The position numbers and the translations under genes are program-made. This document shows positions 33,531-41,578 of a stretch of 64,000 nt of DNA, one piece after another. How positions within the stretch are numbered: the first letter of the stretch is position 1; each line of letters begins with the position of its first letter. Source of the DNA: JAHEAO01 sp942492375 (lineage in GTDB: Bacteria; Pseudomonadota; Alphaproteobacteria; Rhodobacterales; Rhodobacteraceae); the NCBI GenBank assembly GCA_942492375.1, contig CALOEL010000002.1, positions 124,001-188,000 on the forward strand. Reading direction: 5' to 3'. The notes under the pieces were generated by a model that was given only the letters and a program-made list of their open reading frames with translations, did not search any database and was not told the origin of the DNA.

Positions 33531-34901
33531 ATGTCCATTCCACAGTCCGGCGGCGGGCCGATCGAGCGGCACCAGCAGCTCGTCGAATATCTCTCTTCCG
33601 GCTGCAAGCCGAAATCCGCCTGGCGCATCGGCACCGAGCACGAGAAGTTCGGCTATTGCAAGGACACGCTCCTGCCGCTGCCCTATGACGGGCCGCGTTC
33701 GATCAAGGCGATGCTCGAAGGGCTGCGCGACGGTTTCGGCTGGGAGCCGGTGCTGGAAGGCGGCAATATCATCGGCCTGGTCAAGGACGGCGCCAATGTC
33801 AGCCTGGAACCGGGCGGTCAGCTGGAACTGTCCGGCGCGCCGCTGGAGACGATCCACCAGACCTGCGACGAGGTGAACGACCACCTGCGCGACGTGCAGA
33901 CCGTGGCCGACCGCATCGGCGCCGGGTTCATCGGCCTCGGGGCGGCGCCGATCTGGACGCACGAGCAGATGCCGCTGATGCCGAAGGGCCGCTACAAGCT
34001 GATGGACGCCTATATGCAAAAGGTCGGCACCCACGGCACCCAGATGATGCGCCGGACCTGCACCGTGCAGGTCAATCTCGACTTCGGCTCAGAGGCCGAC
34101 ATGGTGCAGAAGATGCGCGTGGCCCTGGCGCTGCAGCCGCTCGCGACCGCGCTCTTTGCCAATTCGCCGTTTTTCGAGGGCGAGCTGAACGGCCACAAGA
34201 GCTGGCGCGCCCGCATCTGGCGCAGCCTCGATGACAGCCGCACCGGAATGCTGCCCTTCGTCTTCGAGGATGGCTTCGGTTTCGAGCGCTATGCCGACTG
34301 GGTTCTGGATGTGCCGATGTATTTCGTCTACCGCGACGGCAAGTATATCGACGCGCTCGGCCAGTCGTTTCGCGATTTCCTCAAGGGCGAATTGCCTGCC
34401 TTGCCGGGCGAAAAGCCGACGCTGTCGGACTGGGCCGATCACCTGACCACGGTCTTCCCCGAGGCGCGTCTGAAGAAGTTCATCGAGATGCGCGGCGCCG
34501 ATGGCGGCCCGTGGCGCAGGCTTTGCGCGCTGCCCGCCTTCTGGGTCGGTCTGACCTATGACCAGACTGCGCTCGATGCCGCCTGGGACCTCGTCAAGGG
34601 CTGGGACGCCGAGACCCGTGACGCCCTGCGCGTCGCCGCCTCGGTCGACGGATTGCAGGCAGAGGTCGGCGGGCTGAAGATGCACGACATCGCGCGGCAG
34701 GCCGTGGCAATTTCCGAAGCCGGGCTGAAAGCCCGCGCGATGCCCGGCGCCGGCGGCCTTGTGCCGGACGAGACCCATTTCCTGAACGCGCTGAAGGAAA
34801 GCGTCGAGTCGGGCATGGTCCCGGCCGACGAGTTGCTGGCGCAGTACCACGGCGACTGGGATGGTGATATCTCACGCGTCTATGCGGAGTATTCCTACTG
34901 A
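33531..34901 (+). CDS. gshA: Glutamate-cysteine ligase (plant/alphaproteobacterial type)
   Basis: This 456-residue protein of the GCS2-like plant type contains RIGTEHEKFGY, LEPGGQLELSGAPL and MRRTCTVQVNLDF. It joins glutamate and cysteine in the first step of glutathione synthesis. Length and motifs match the alphaproteobacterial enzyme rather than the E. coli one. It converges on the DUF805 gene. Confidence 0.95.
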   Translation: MSIPQSGGGPIERHQQLVEYLSSGCKPKSAWRIGTEHEKFGYCKDTLLPLPYDGPRSIKAMLEGLRDGFGWEPVLEGGNIIGLVKDGANVSLEPGGQLELSGAPLETIHQTCDEVNDHLRDVQTVADRIGAGFIGLGAAPIWTHEQMPLMPKGRYKLMDAYMQKVGTHGTQMMRRTCTVQVNLDFGSEADMVQKMRVALALQPLATALFANSPFFEGELNGHKSWRARIWRSLDDSRTGMLPFVFEDGFGFERYADWVLDVPMYFVYRDGKYIDALGQSFRDFLKGELPALPGEKPTLSDWADHLTTVFPEARLKKFIEMRGADGGPWRRLCALPAFWVGLTYDQTALDAAWDLVKGWDAETRDALRVAASVDGLQAEVGGLKMHDIARQAVAISEAGLKARAMPGAGGLVPDETHFLNALKESVESGMVPADELLAQYHGDWDGDISRVYAEYSY

Positions 34902-34919
34902 CGGAACGCCGCCAGCGCG

Positions 34920-35357
34920 CTAGTCGCGGCGCGGCACCGAGGGGATCGAGGAGCGCGCGGTGAAGCTGTCGTCGTACCCGCTTGAGGGTCCGTCAAGCGG
35001 GTCGGGACCGAAACGGTTCGGTCCGTCGGTGCCTTTCGTCGCGTACCAGACGATCAGGACGATCCACCCAATCAGCGGGATCAGGATGATCCACCACCAC
35101 CAGCCGGAGCGGTCGGTGTCATGCAGCCGCCGCACCGCGACCGAGATCGAGGGCAGGAACATCACCAGCCCGAAAATGCCGTTGAGGAATTGTGGATCGT
35201 CGCTGGCCCAGCCGAACAGGATCGCATCGACAAGGCCCAATACGAAGCTGCCGATGAAATTGAACAGCACGAAATACCAGAACTCCGATCTTTGCGCACG
35301 GCCCGAAAAGGTGACGTATTTCTGAAAGCAGGTGCGGACTGCGGTGGTGAAATCCAT
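34920..35357 (-). CDS. DUF805 family membrane protein
   Basis: The 145-residue protein has the DUF805 pattern: FSGRAQRSEFWYFVLFNFI, further helices, VAVRRLHDTDRSGWW, and a final helix with IVLIVWYATKGTDGPNRFG. It has three to four membrane segments in the inner membrane. Function is unknown in the family. It lies 10 bp upstream of plsY's stop region on the same strand. Confidence 0.92.
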   Translation of the reverse strand: MDFTTAVRTCFQKYVTFSGRAQRSEFWYFVLFNFIGSFVLGLVDAILFGWASDDPQFLNGIFGLVMFLPSISVAVRRLHDTDRSGWWWWIILIPLIGWIVLIVWYATKGTDGPNRFGPDPLDGPSSGYDDSFTARSSIPSVPRRD

Positions 35358-35367
35358 GACTGTCCCT

Positions 35368-35955
35368 CTATTTGCCCTTTTGTCCGATCCTCGGTTCGGT
35401 CCGGTTCATCAATCGTCTGATATTGTCACCGTGACGGTAGAAAATCAAAGCGGCGAGCAGCAGCACCAGCACCGCCCCTTGCCGGTGATAGAAGTAATAG
35501 GCCAGAAGCGGCGAAACCGCCGCGGCGACCAATGCCGAAAATGACGAGTAGCGCGTGAGGACCGCGATCACGAGCCAGGTCAGGCACGCCCCCAGCCCGA
35601 CCGGAAAGGACAGCGCCAGCAGCGTTCCGAGGAAGGTGGCCACCCCCTTGCCGCCGCGAAACCCGGCGAAGACGGAGTAGAGATGGCCGAGCATGGCGAA
35701 GAGCCCGGCCAACCCTGCCGCGTCCTCGCCGATCATCGCCCGCGCCAGCAGCACCGCGATCGCGCCCTTTCCGGCATCGAGGATCAGCGTCAGGAACGCC
35801 GCCAGCTTGTTGCCGGTGCGCAGCACGTTGGTCGCGCCGATATTGCCCGAACCGATCTTGCGGATATCGCCCAGCCCGAAGACCCGCGCCATCACCAGAC
35901 CGAAGGGCACCGATCCCAACAGATACGCCGCCACCGCCACCACGATATAGATCAT
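35368..35955 (-). CDS. plsY: Acyl-phosphate:glycerol-3-phosphate acyltransferase PlsY
   Basis: The 195-residue polytopic enzyme has the three PlsY motifs: GSGNIGATNVLRTGN, FRGGKGVATFLG, and the C-terminal HxxN-like region (YRHGDNIRRLMNRTE). It acylates glycerol-3-phosphate from acyl phosphate. The start overlaps the dihydroorotase-like gene by 4 bp (ATGA), so phospholipid and pyrimidine genes are in one transcript. Confidence 0.95.
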   Translation of the reverse strand: MIYIVVAVAAYLLGSVPFGLVMARVFGLGDIRKIGSGNIGATNVLRTGNKLAAFLTLILDAGKGAIAVLLARAMIGEDAAGLAGLFAMLGHLYSVFAGFRGGKGVATFLGTLLALSFPVGLGACLTWLVIAVLTRYSSFSALVAAAVSPLLAYYFYHRQGAVLVLLLAALIFYRHGDNIRRLMNRTEPRIGQKGK

Positions 35956-37274
35956 CCGAACACCCGCTTGCCGCCCACCCAGCTTCCCAGCACCTTGCCC
36001 TGCATCCGCTGTCCGTCAAAGGGCGTATTCTTCGATTTCGACTGCAGCGTGAACCGATCCAGCACGAAAGGCGCGTCCGGGTCGAACAGGACAAGGTCCG
36101 CCGGCGCGCCGACCGCCAGCCGCCCCTGCGGCAGGCCCAGCCGGTTCGCCGGGTTCAGCGACAGGGCGCGGAAAAGCTGCGGCAGCGTGAGGTCGCCGGA
36201 GTGGTAGAGCCGCAGCGCGGCGGGCAGCAGCGTTTCCAGCGCGACGGCGCCGCTGGCGGCTTCCTCGAACGGCAGGCGCTTGGATTCCTCGTCCTGCGGC
36301 GTGTGCATCGAAGAGATGATGTCGATCAGGCCTGAAGCGACGGCCTCGACCATCGCCACCCGATCATCCTCGGACCGCAGCGGCGGCTTGACCTTGAAGA
36401 AGGTGCGATAGTCGCCAACGTCGAGCTCGTTCAGCGTCAGGTGGTGGATGCTGACCCCCGCGGTCACGTCCAGCCCGTTGGCCTTGGCGCGTTCCAGCCG
36501 CGGCAGCGACCGGGCGCTGGTGATCTGGTCGGCGTGATAGCGGACGCCGGTCATCTCGACCAAGGCCAAATCGCGGTCGAGCCCCATCCGCTCCGCCATC
36601 GGCGACACCTGCGGCAGGCCGCGCAGAGAGGCGAACTTGCCGCTGGTGGCCGCCGCGCCGCGCGACAGGCCCGGATCCTGCGGATGGGCGATGACCAGCG
36701 CGTTCAGGGATCGCGCGTAGGTCAGGCAGCGGCTGGCGACCTTGGTATCCTCGATGACATGGTCGCAATCGGTGAAGGCGACGGCGCCGGCATCGAGCAT
36801 GAAGCCGATCTCGACCATCTCGCGCCCGGCCCGCGCGCGGGTCAGCGCCGACATGTGCAGCACGTTGACTTCGGCCGCCGCGGCCGCGCGGCGGGTGACG
36901 AATTCGAGGATCTCGGGATGGTCGATCGCGGGCGTCGTATCGGGTCGCGTCACCATCGTTGTGACCCCGCCCGCCGCCGCCGCCAGCCCCGCCGAACGGA
37001 ACGATTCCTTGTGCCGCTCACCGGGTTCCGAAACCTTCACGCCGATATCGACGATGCCGGGGGCAAGGTATTTTCCGGCGCAATCGAGAATTTCGTCCCC
37101 GGTGTCAGGGGCTTGGCCGGATTTGTTTCGCGCGCGAAACATCTCTTTGTTTTCAGTACGTTGCGTTAGGATTTCGGTAATCTTTCCGTCCGATATCCGA
37201 ATCGCTCCGAGGGTCTCGGTCTCGGACCCGGCCTCGGGGTCGATCAGGCGGGCGTTGGTGAGGAGGATCGTCAT
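35952..37274 (-). CDS. Dihydroorotase-like protein, probably non-catalytic (PyrC'/PyrX)
   Basis: This 440-residue amidohydrolase-fold protein follows the pyrB operon. The usual metal-binding HxH of dihydroorotase is replaced: the strand reads GIVDIGVKVSEPG where active enzymes have VHVHLREPG. The late Asp in DHAPH is also gone (SMHTPQDEES). It is therefore likely the structural PyrC' subunit that stabilises aspartate carbamoyltransferase, as known for other pyrBC' pairs; an active dihydroorotase would be elsewhere. It overlaps the PH-like gene and plsY by ATGA. Confidence 0.85.
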   Translation of the reverse strand: MTILLTNARLIDPEAGSETETLGAIRISDGKITEILTQRTENKEMFRARNKSGQAPDTGDEILDCAGKYLAPGIVDIGVKVSEPGERHKESFRSAGLAAAAGGVTTMVTRPDTTPAIDHPEILEFVTRRAAAAAEVNVLHMSALTRARAGREMVEIGFMLDAGAVAFTDCDHVIEDTKVASRCLTYARSLNALVIAHPQDPGLSRGAAATSGKFASLRGLPQVSPMAERMGLDRDLALVEMTGVRYHADQITSARSLPRLERAKANGLDVTAGVSIHHLTLNELDVGDYRTFFKVKPPLRSEDDRVAMVEAVASGLIDIISSMHTPQDEESKRLPFEEAASGAVALETLLPAALRLYHSGDLTLPQLFRALSLNPANRLGLPQGRLAVGAPADLVLFDPDAPFVLDRFTLQSKSKNTPFDGQRMQGKVLGSWVGGKRVFG

Positions 37275-37822
37275 GCCTTCCCCCGCTGGACCTGCAACAT
37301 CAGGTCGTAGACGTCCTGGGTATCGGCAAGCAGCTCAAAGCCGATGCGCTGCCGCTCGGTTTCATCCTCAAGCTCGATATACCTGTCGGCGAAAAGCACG
37401 CTTGGCGGCCTGGTCGCGCGCAATTCGATCTCCATTTCGGCGGTAATCGCGAAGGAGGTCACAATGGGCGTTCCGAACCGGTTCAATGCCACAATCGCGC
37501 GTTGGTCGGTCAAGGCATAGCGGGTGTTTCTGCGGTCGTATGTGCTGCCCAGATGGATGCCCAGAGCAAGATGCAGACCAAAAAGCAGGAAGGTCACGGC
37601 GAAGGCGGCGGGGATCGCGCCAAAAAGCGTCAGGCCAGATTCGAAAGACTGAACGTAAACCAGTTCGAAGATGCCGACGGCCATGAATACGATCCCGAAA
37701 AGGCTTGGGGCGATGTTATACATGTCCACCCGGAAACGCCCGTCCGGCCGGCCCTGCCAAAGCAGCCGTTCGGTCTTGTCCAGCGGGCCGATCCATGGGT
37801 CGGCTGTGGCGTCTGCGCTCAC
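37271..37822 (-). CDS. PH-like membrane protein in the pyr operon, unknown
   Basis: The 183-residue protein starts at a GTG that overlaps the pyrB stop (GTGA). It has WQGRPDGRFRV near the start, two membrane helices (about residues 45-95) and a C-terminal beta-rich domain (YALTDQRAIVAL, IELEDETERQRIGFELL) of the type seen in bacterial PH-domain proteins. Both ends overlap pyrimidine genes by 4 bp, so it is translated with them. A role in pyrimidine synthesis is not established. Confidence 0.75.
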   Translation of the reverse strand: MSADATADPWIGPLDKTERLLWQGRPDGRFRVDMYNIAPSLFGIVFMAVGIFELVYVQSFESGLTLFGAIPAAFAVTFLLFGLHLALGIHLGSTYDRRNTRYALTDQRAIVALNRFGTPIVTSFAITAEMEIELRATRPPSVLFADRYIELEDETERQRIGFELLADTQDVYDLMLQVQRGKA

Positions 37823-38769
37823 ACCCACACCCCTTCCGTCTTTTCCGTCCGGTTCCGCGCCAATAACTCCATCGCCGCCATGCGCACGGCAACGCCCATT
37901 TCGACCTGTTCCTGGATGTGGCTGCGGTTGATATCGTCGGCCAGCGTGCCGTCGATCTCTACCCCTCGGTTCATTGGGCCTGGGTGCATGACGATGGCGT
38001 CGGGCTTGGCATGGGCCAGCTTTTCGGCATCGAGCCCGAAGCGGTGGAAATACTCGCGCTCGGACGGGATGAAGGCGCCGTCCATGCGTTCCTTTTGCAG
38101 CCGCAGCATCATCACGACGTCGGCTCCCTTCAACCCCTCGGCCATGTTGTCGTAGACCTCGACGCCCCAATCCTCAGCACTCGCGGGGATCAGCGTGGGC
38201 GGGCCGATCAGGCGGATGCGGTTTTCCATCTTGCCCAGAAGGATGATGTTCGAGCGCGCGACACGGGAATGCGCGATGTCGCCGCAGATCGCCACGGTCA
38301 GCCGGTGCAGCCGGCCCTTGGCGCGGCGGATCGTCAGCGCGTCCAGAAGCGCCTGCGTGGGGTGTTCGTGCCGCCCGTCGCCGGCATTCAGCACCGCGCA
38401 GTTTACCTTTTCCGCCAGCAGGTTCACAGCGCCCGAATGGGGGTGGCGGACGACCAGCAGGTCGGGATGCATCGCGTTCAGCGTCAGCGCGGTGTCGATC
38501 AGGGTCTCGCCCTTCTTGATCGACGAGGCCTGCATCGCCATGTTCATCACCGTCGCGCCCAGCCGCTTGCCGGCCAGTTCGAAACTGGCCTGGGTGCGGG
38601 TCGAATTCTCGAAGAACATGTTGACCTGGGTCAGCCCGGCCAGCGATTGCTCGGTCGGCCCGCCCTTGCGGTTCAGATCGGCATAGTGGTCGGCGCGGTC
38701 CAGAAGGCTGCGAATCTCGTCGGGGTGAAGCGGTTCGATGCCCAGTAAGTGCTTCTGCCGGAAGGTCAT
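37819..38769 (-). CDS. pyrB: Aspartate carbamoyltransferase catalytic subunit
   Basis: The 316-residue protein has the carbamoyl-phosphate loop FFENSTRTQASFELAGKRLG and the aspartate-domain motif VMHPGPMNRGVEI. It makes carbamoyl aspartate, the committed step of pyrimidine synthesis. No regulatory pyrI is seen; instead the operon continues with a PH-like gene and a non-catalytic dihydroorotase, fitting class A/B ATCase assemblies. ATG 38769 starts at the conserved MTFRQKHLLG. Confidence 0.95.
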   Translation of the reverse strand: MTFRQKHLLGIEPLHPDEIRSLLDRADHYADLNRKGGPTEQSLAGLTQVNMFFENSTRTQASFELAGKRLGATVMNMAMQASSIKKGETLIDTALTLNAMHPDLLVVRHPHSGAVNLLAEKVNCAVLNAGDGRHEHPTQALLDALTIRRAKGRLHRLTVAICGDIAHSRVARSNIILLGKMENRIRLIGPPTLIPASAEDWGVEVYDNMAEGLKGADVVMMLRLQKERMDGAFIPSEREYFHRFGLDAEKLAHAKPDAIVMHPGPMNRGVEIDGTLADDINRSHIQEQVEMGVAVRMAAMELLARNRTEKTEGVWV

Positions 38770-38837
38770 GGCGCCCCGTCGATCGGTTTTCCGGCTTATA
38801 GGCGGCAATGAGTGCTGCGGCAAGCAGGACGGCCGAG

Positions 38838-38870
38838 GCCTCCGGCGGGGATATTTGCAAGACAATGAAG
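38838..38870 (+). repeat. Dispersed intergenic repeat, copy 1
   Basis: GCCTCCGGCGGGGATATTT (38838-38856), with a looser extension GCAAGACAATGAAG, lies between the divergent pyrB and uracil-DNA glycosylase starts. The same 19 bp recur in the opposite orientation at 57468-57486. Confidence 0.65.
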
Positions 38871-38918
38871 CCGCGAGTTTGCGGTTTCCGTGGTTTCGGC
38901 GGCGCGGTAGCCTGTGGC

Positions 38919-39716
38919 ATGGATTCGCATCGGGATCAGCAGGCGGCGCTGGCGCTTCTGCATTGGCAGATGGAACTCGGCGCGACCGAGGCGATCTGCG
39001 ACGCGCCGGTCAACCGGTTCGACCTGAGCAAGTCGAAACCGGTGGTCAAGGCGGCCCCTGCCGAGGCGGTGCCCGCTTCGGAAATCTCCGTCGCCGCGCC
39101 CGATCCCGTCGCGCCCGTCGCGCTGGCGCGCGAGACCGCGGCGCTGGCCAGCGATCTTGAGGGGCTGGCCGCCGCGCTTGCGGCCTTCGAGCAATGCGAG
39201 TTGAAGCGCGGCGCGCGGAACACCGTCTTCGCCGACGGCAATCCCGCCGCGCGGGTGATGGTGATCGGCGAGGCGCCGGGCCGCGACGAGGACATCGCCG
39301 GCAAGCCCTTCGTCGGGCGGGCCGGGCAGCTGCTGGACCGGATGTTCGCCGCGATCGGCATGTCGCGGGCCGCGCCGGACCCGGATGCGGCGGTCTACAT
39401 CACCAATGTCCTGCCCTGGCGTCCGCCGCAGAACCGGGAACCGACGCCCGAGGAAATCGCCATGATGCTGCCCTTCGTCGAGCGTCATGTGAGGCTTGCC
39501 GAACCGGAGCTGCTGGTGCTGGTCGGCAACGTCTCGTGCCAGGCACTCTTGGGACGCAAGGGCATCACCCGGATGCGCGGGCAGTGGACCACGGCGCTGG
39601 ACCTGCCGGCGCTGCCGATGTTCCACCCCGCCTACCTGCTGCGCCAGCCGCATCACAAGCGCGAGGCCTGGAACGATCTGCTGATGCTGCAGGCGAAGCT
39701 GAGAGAGCCGTCGTGA
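38919..39716 (+). CDS. Uracil-DNA glycosylase, family-4-like, lacking most Fe-S cysteines
   Basis: The 265-residue protein has motif A GEAPGRDED (residues 117-125), KPFVGRAGQLLDRM and motif B FHPAYLLR, as in family 4 enzymes. Of the four Fe-S ligands only C93 (EQCELKRG) has an obvious counterpart. The second position is Lys, KCRPP is PWRPP, and the fourth Cys is replaced in EIAMMLP. It would remove uracil from DNA. ATG 38919 is chosen; the frame is open to 38808. It overlaps the phosphoesterase start by GTGA. Confidence 0.85.
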   Translation: MDSHRDQQAALALLHWQMELGATEAICDAPVNRFDLSKSKPVVKAAPAEAVPASEISVAAPDPVAPVALARETAALASDLEGLAAALAAFEQCELKRGARNTVFADGNPAARVMVIGEAPGRDEDIAGKPFVGRAGQLLDRMFAAIGMSRAAPDPDAAVYITNVLPWRPPQNREPTPEEIAMMLPFVERHVRLAEPELLVLVGNVSCQALLGRKGITRMRGQWTTALDLPALPMFHPAYLLRQPHHKREAWNDLLMLQAKLREPS

Positions 39717-40303
39717 AGCTGCTGGCCTTTTCGGATATCCATCGCGACCTCGACGCCTGCGCCGCCATCGTCGCTGCCGCCGAGGAGGCCGACATGGTGA
39801 TCGGCGCGGGCGATTTCGCCAGCGGTCATCAGGGGCTGGCCGAGGTCATGCGCGCGCTGGAGCCGGTGGCGGCGAAGGCCGTCTACGTGCCGGGCAACAA
39901 CGAAACGCTCGAGGCGCTGCGCGGCGCGACATCCGCACGGGTGCTGCATGGCGAAGCGTTCGAGGTCGGCGGCAAGACCATCTACGGGATCGGCTGCGCG
40001 GTGCCGCCGCTGCCGCCGCTGTCATGGCAGTCCTATGACCTGACCGAGGAGGCGGCGGAGGCGCTGTTGGCGACGCTGGAGCGCGCCGACATCCTGATCA
40101 CCCATTCGCCGCCGAAGGGCGTGGCGGACGACCTGGCGGGCAGGGGGTCCATGGGGTCGCGGGCGGTGCGCGGCGCGGTCGAAAGGGTGCAGCCGGCGCT
40201 GGTGCTCTGCGGTCATATCCACGATTGCTGGGGGCGGTCGGGGCGGATCGGACGGTCCTCGGTGCATAATCTGGGGCCGACCGTGAACTGGTTTGAGCTG
40301 TGA
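39713..40303 (+). CDS. Metallophosphoesterase
   Basis: The 196-residue protein has calcineurin-like motifs in order: SDIHRD, GAGDF, GNNE, ITHSPP and CGHIHD, which bind two metal ions. The GTG start at 39713 overlaps the uracil-DNA glycosylase stop. Nearly every position in another frame is also open, but only this frame has the motifs. Substrate (nucleotide, phosphoester or phosphodiester) is unknown. Confidence 0.9.
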   Translation: MKLLAFSDIHRDLDACAAIVAAAEEADMVIGAGDFASGHQGLAEVMRALEPVAAKAVYVPGNNETLEALRGATSARVLHGEAFEVGGKTIYGIGCAVPPLPPLSWQSYDLTEEAAEALLATLERADILITHSPPKGVADDLAGRGSMGSRAVRGAVERVQPALVLCGHIHDCWGRSGRIGRSSVHNLGPTVNWFEL

Positions 40304-40312
40304 GCCGCGCCG

Positions 40313-40936
40313 ATGCCGGTTGATCCCGTCGTGCTGCTGGCCTTCGTTCCCGCGGCGCTGGCGCTGAACCTGACGCCCGGGGCGGATATGATGTTCTGCC
40401 TTGGCCAGGGGCTGCGGGGCGGGCCGCGCGCCGCATTGGCTGCCGATGCCGGGATCGCGCTGGGGGCGATGCTCCATGTCGGTGCGGCCGGTCTGGGGCT
40501 GGGGGCGCTGGTCGGCGCGTCGCCGTGGCTGTTCGACGCAATCCGCTGGGTCGGCATCTGCTATCTGCTGTGGCTGGCGGTGCAGGCGGTCCGGCACGGC
40601 GCCGTCGCGCCCGACCTGCCGCAGGTGCATCCGTCGCGGGCCTTCCGCGAGGCGCTGGTGGTAAACCTGACCAATCCCAAGGTGATCCTGTTCGTGCTGG
40701 CCTTCCTGCCGCAATTCGTGGACCCCGGCAGGGGCGCCATTCTGCCGCAGTTCCTGGTTCTGGGATTGATCCTGTCCACCGGCGGGCTGATCGTGAACGG
40801 GTTGGTCGGCGTCTTTGCCGGCGGTATCGGGCGCAGGCTGGCCCGCTCGCCGCGCTTCGGGCTCTGGCTGGGTTGGGTCAGCGCCTCTGTCTTCGCCGCG
40901 CTGGCGCTGCGGCTGGCCCTTGTGGAACGGAGTTGA
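40313..40936 (+). CDS. LysE family translocator
   Basis: The 207-residue protein has about six membrane helices and the LysE/RhtB signature LNLTPGADMMFCLGQGLRGG near the start, with NLTNPKVILFVLAFLPQF in the middle. It exports an amino acid or related small molecule. It lies 9 bp after the phosphoesterase and 4 bp before moaB. Confidence 0.9.
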   Translation: MPVDPVVLLAFVPAALALNLTPGADMMFCLGQGLRGGPRAALAADAGIALGAMLHVGAAGLGLGALVGASPWLFDAIRWVGICYLLWLAVQAVRHGAVAPDLPQVHPSRAFREALVVNLTNPKVILFVLAFLPQFVDPGRGAILPQFLVLGLILSTGGLIVNGLVGVFAGGIGRRLARSPRFGLWLGWVSASVFAALALRLALVERS

Positions 40937-40940
40937 ACGG

Positions 40941-41483
40941 ATGAGCCGCATCGACGAAACCAAGGAATTCATCCCGGTCAGGATCGCGGTGCTGACCGTG
41001 TCCGACAGCCGCAGCGAGGCCGATGACAAGTCGGGCCGGACGCTGGCCGACCGGATCGAGGCAGCGGGCCACCATTTGGCCAAGAGGGCCATCCTGCGCG
41101 ACGAGCGGGACCTGATCGCCGCGCAGCTGCGGGAATGGTGCGCCGATCCCGAGATCGACGTGGTGATCTCGACCGGCGGCACCGGGCTGACCGGGCGCGA
41201 TGTGACCGTCGAGGCGCATCGCGATGTCTACGAGAAGGAGATCGAGGCCTTCGGCACGGTCTTCACCATCGTCTCGATGCAGAAGATCGGCACTTCTGCG
41301 GTGCAATCCCGCGCCACCGGCGGCGTGGCGAACGGCACCTACCTCTTCGCGCTGCCCGGAAGCCCCGGCGCCTGCAAGGACGCCTGGGACGAGATCCTGG
41401 CGCCGCAGCTCGATTACCGGCACCGGCCCTGCAACTTCGTCGAGATATTTCCGCGTCTCGACGAGCACAAGCGACGGAAATGA
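40941..41483 (+). CDS. moaB: Molybdenum cofactor biosynthesis protein MoaB/MogA family
   Basis: The 180-residue protein has IAVLTVSDSRSEADDKSG, STGGTGLTGRDVTVEA and ALPGSPGACKDAW, the MPT-binding motifs of MoaB/MogA. It adenylates molybdopterin before molybdenum insertion by MoeA. With moaD, moaE, mobA and the mobB-moeA fusion it makes this window rich in Mo cofactor genes, needed for example for formate dehydrogenase or nitrate reductase elsewhere. Confidence 0.93.
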   Translation: MSRIDETKEFIPVRIAVLTVSDSRSEADDKSGRTLADRIEAAGHHLAKRAILRDERDLIAAQLREWCADPEIDVVISTGGTGLTGRDVTVEAHRDVYEKEIEAFGTVFTIVSMQKIGTSAVQSRATGGVANGTYLFALPGSPGACKDAWDEILAPQLDYRHRPCNFVEIFPRLDEHKRRK

Positions 41484-41578
41484 CCGCCGGCCACGTAAAG
41501 CCATTGTGTTTTGGACATTCAATCTCGGCGACCCTATTATTCGGGGTCTTCTGACGCGTCGAACGGAACCGGAGTAAC

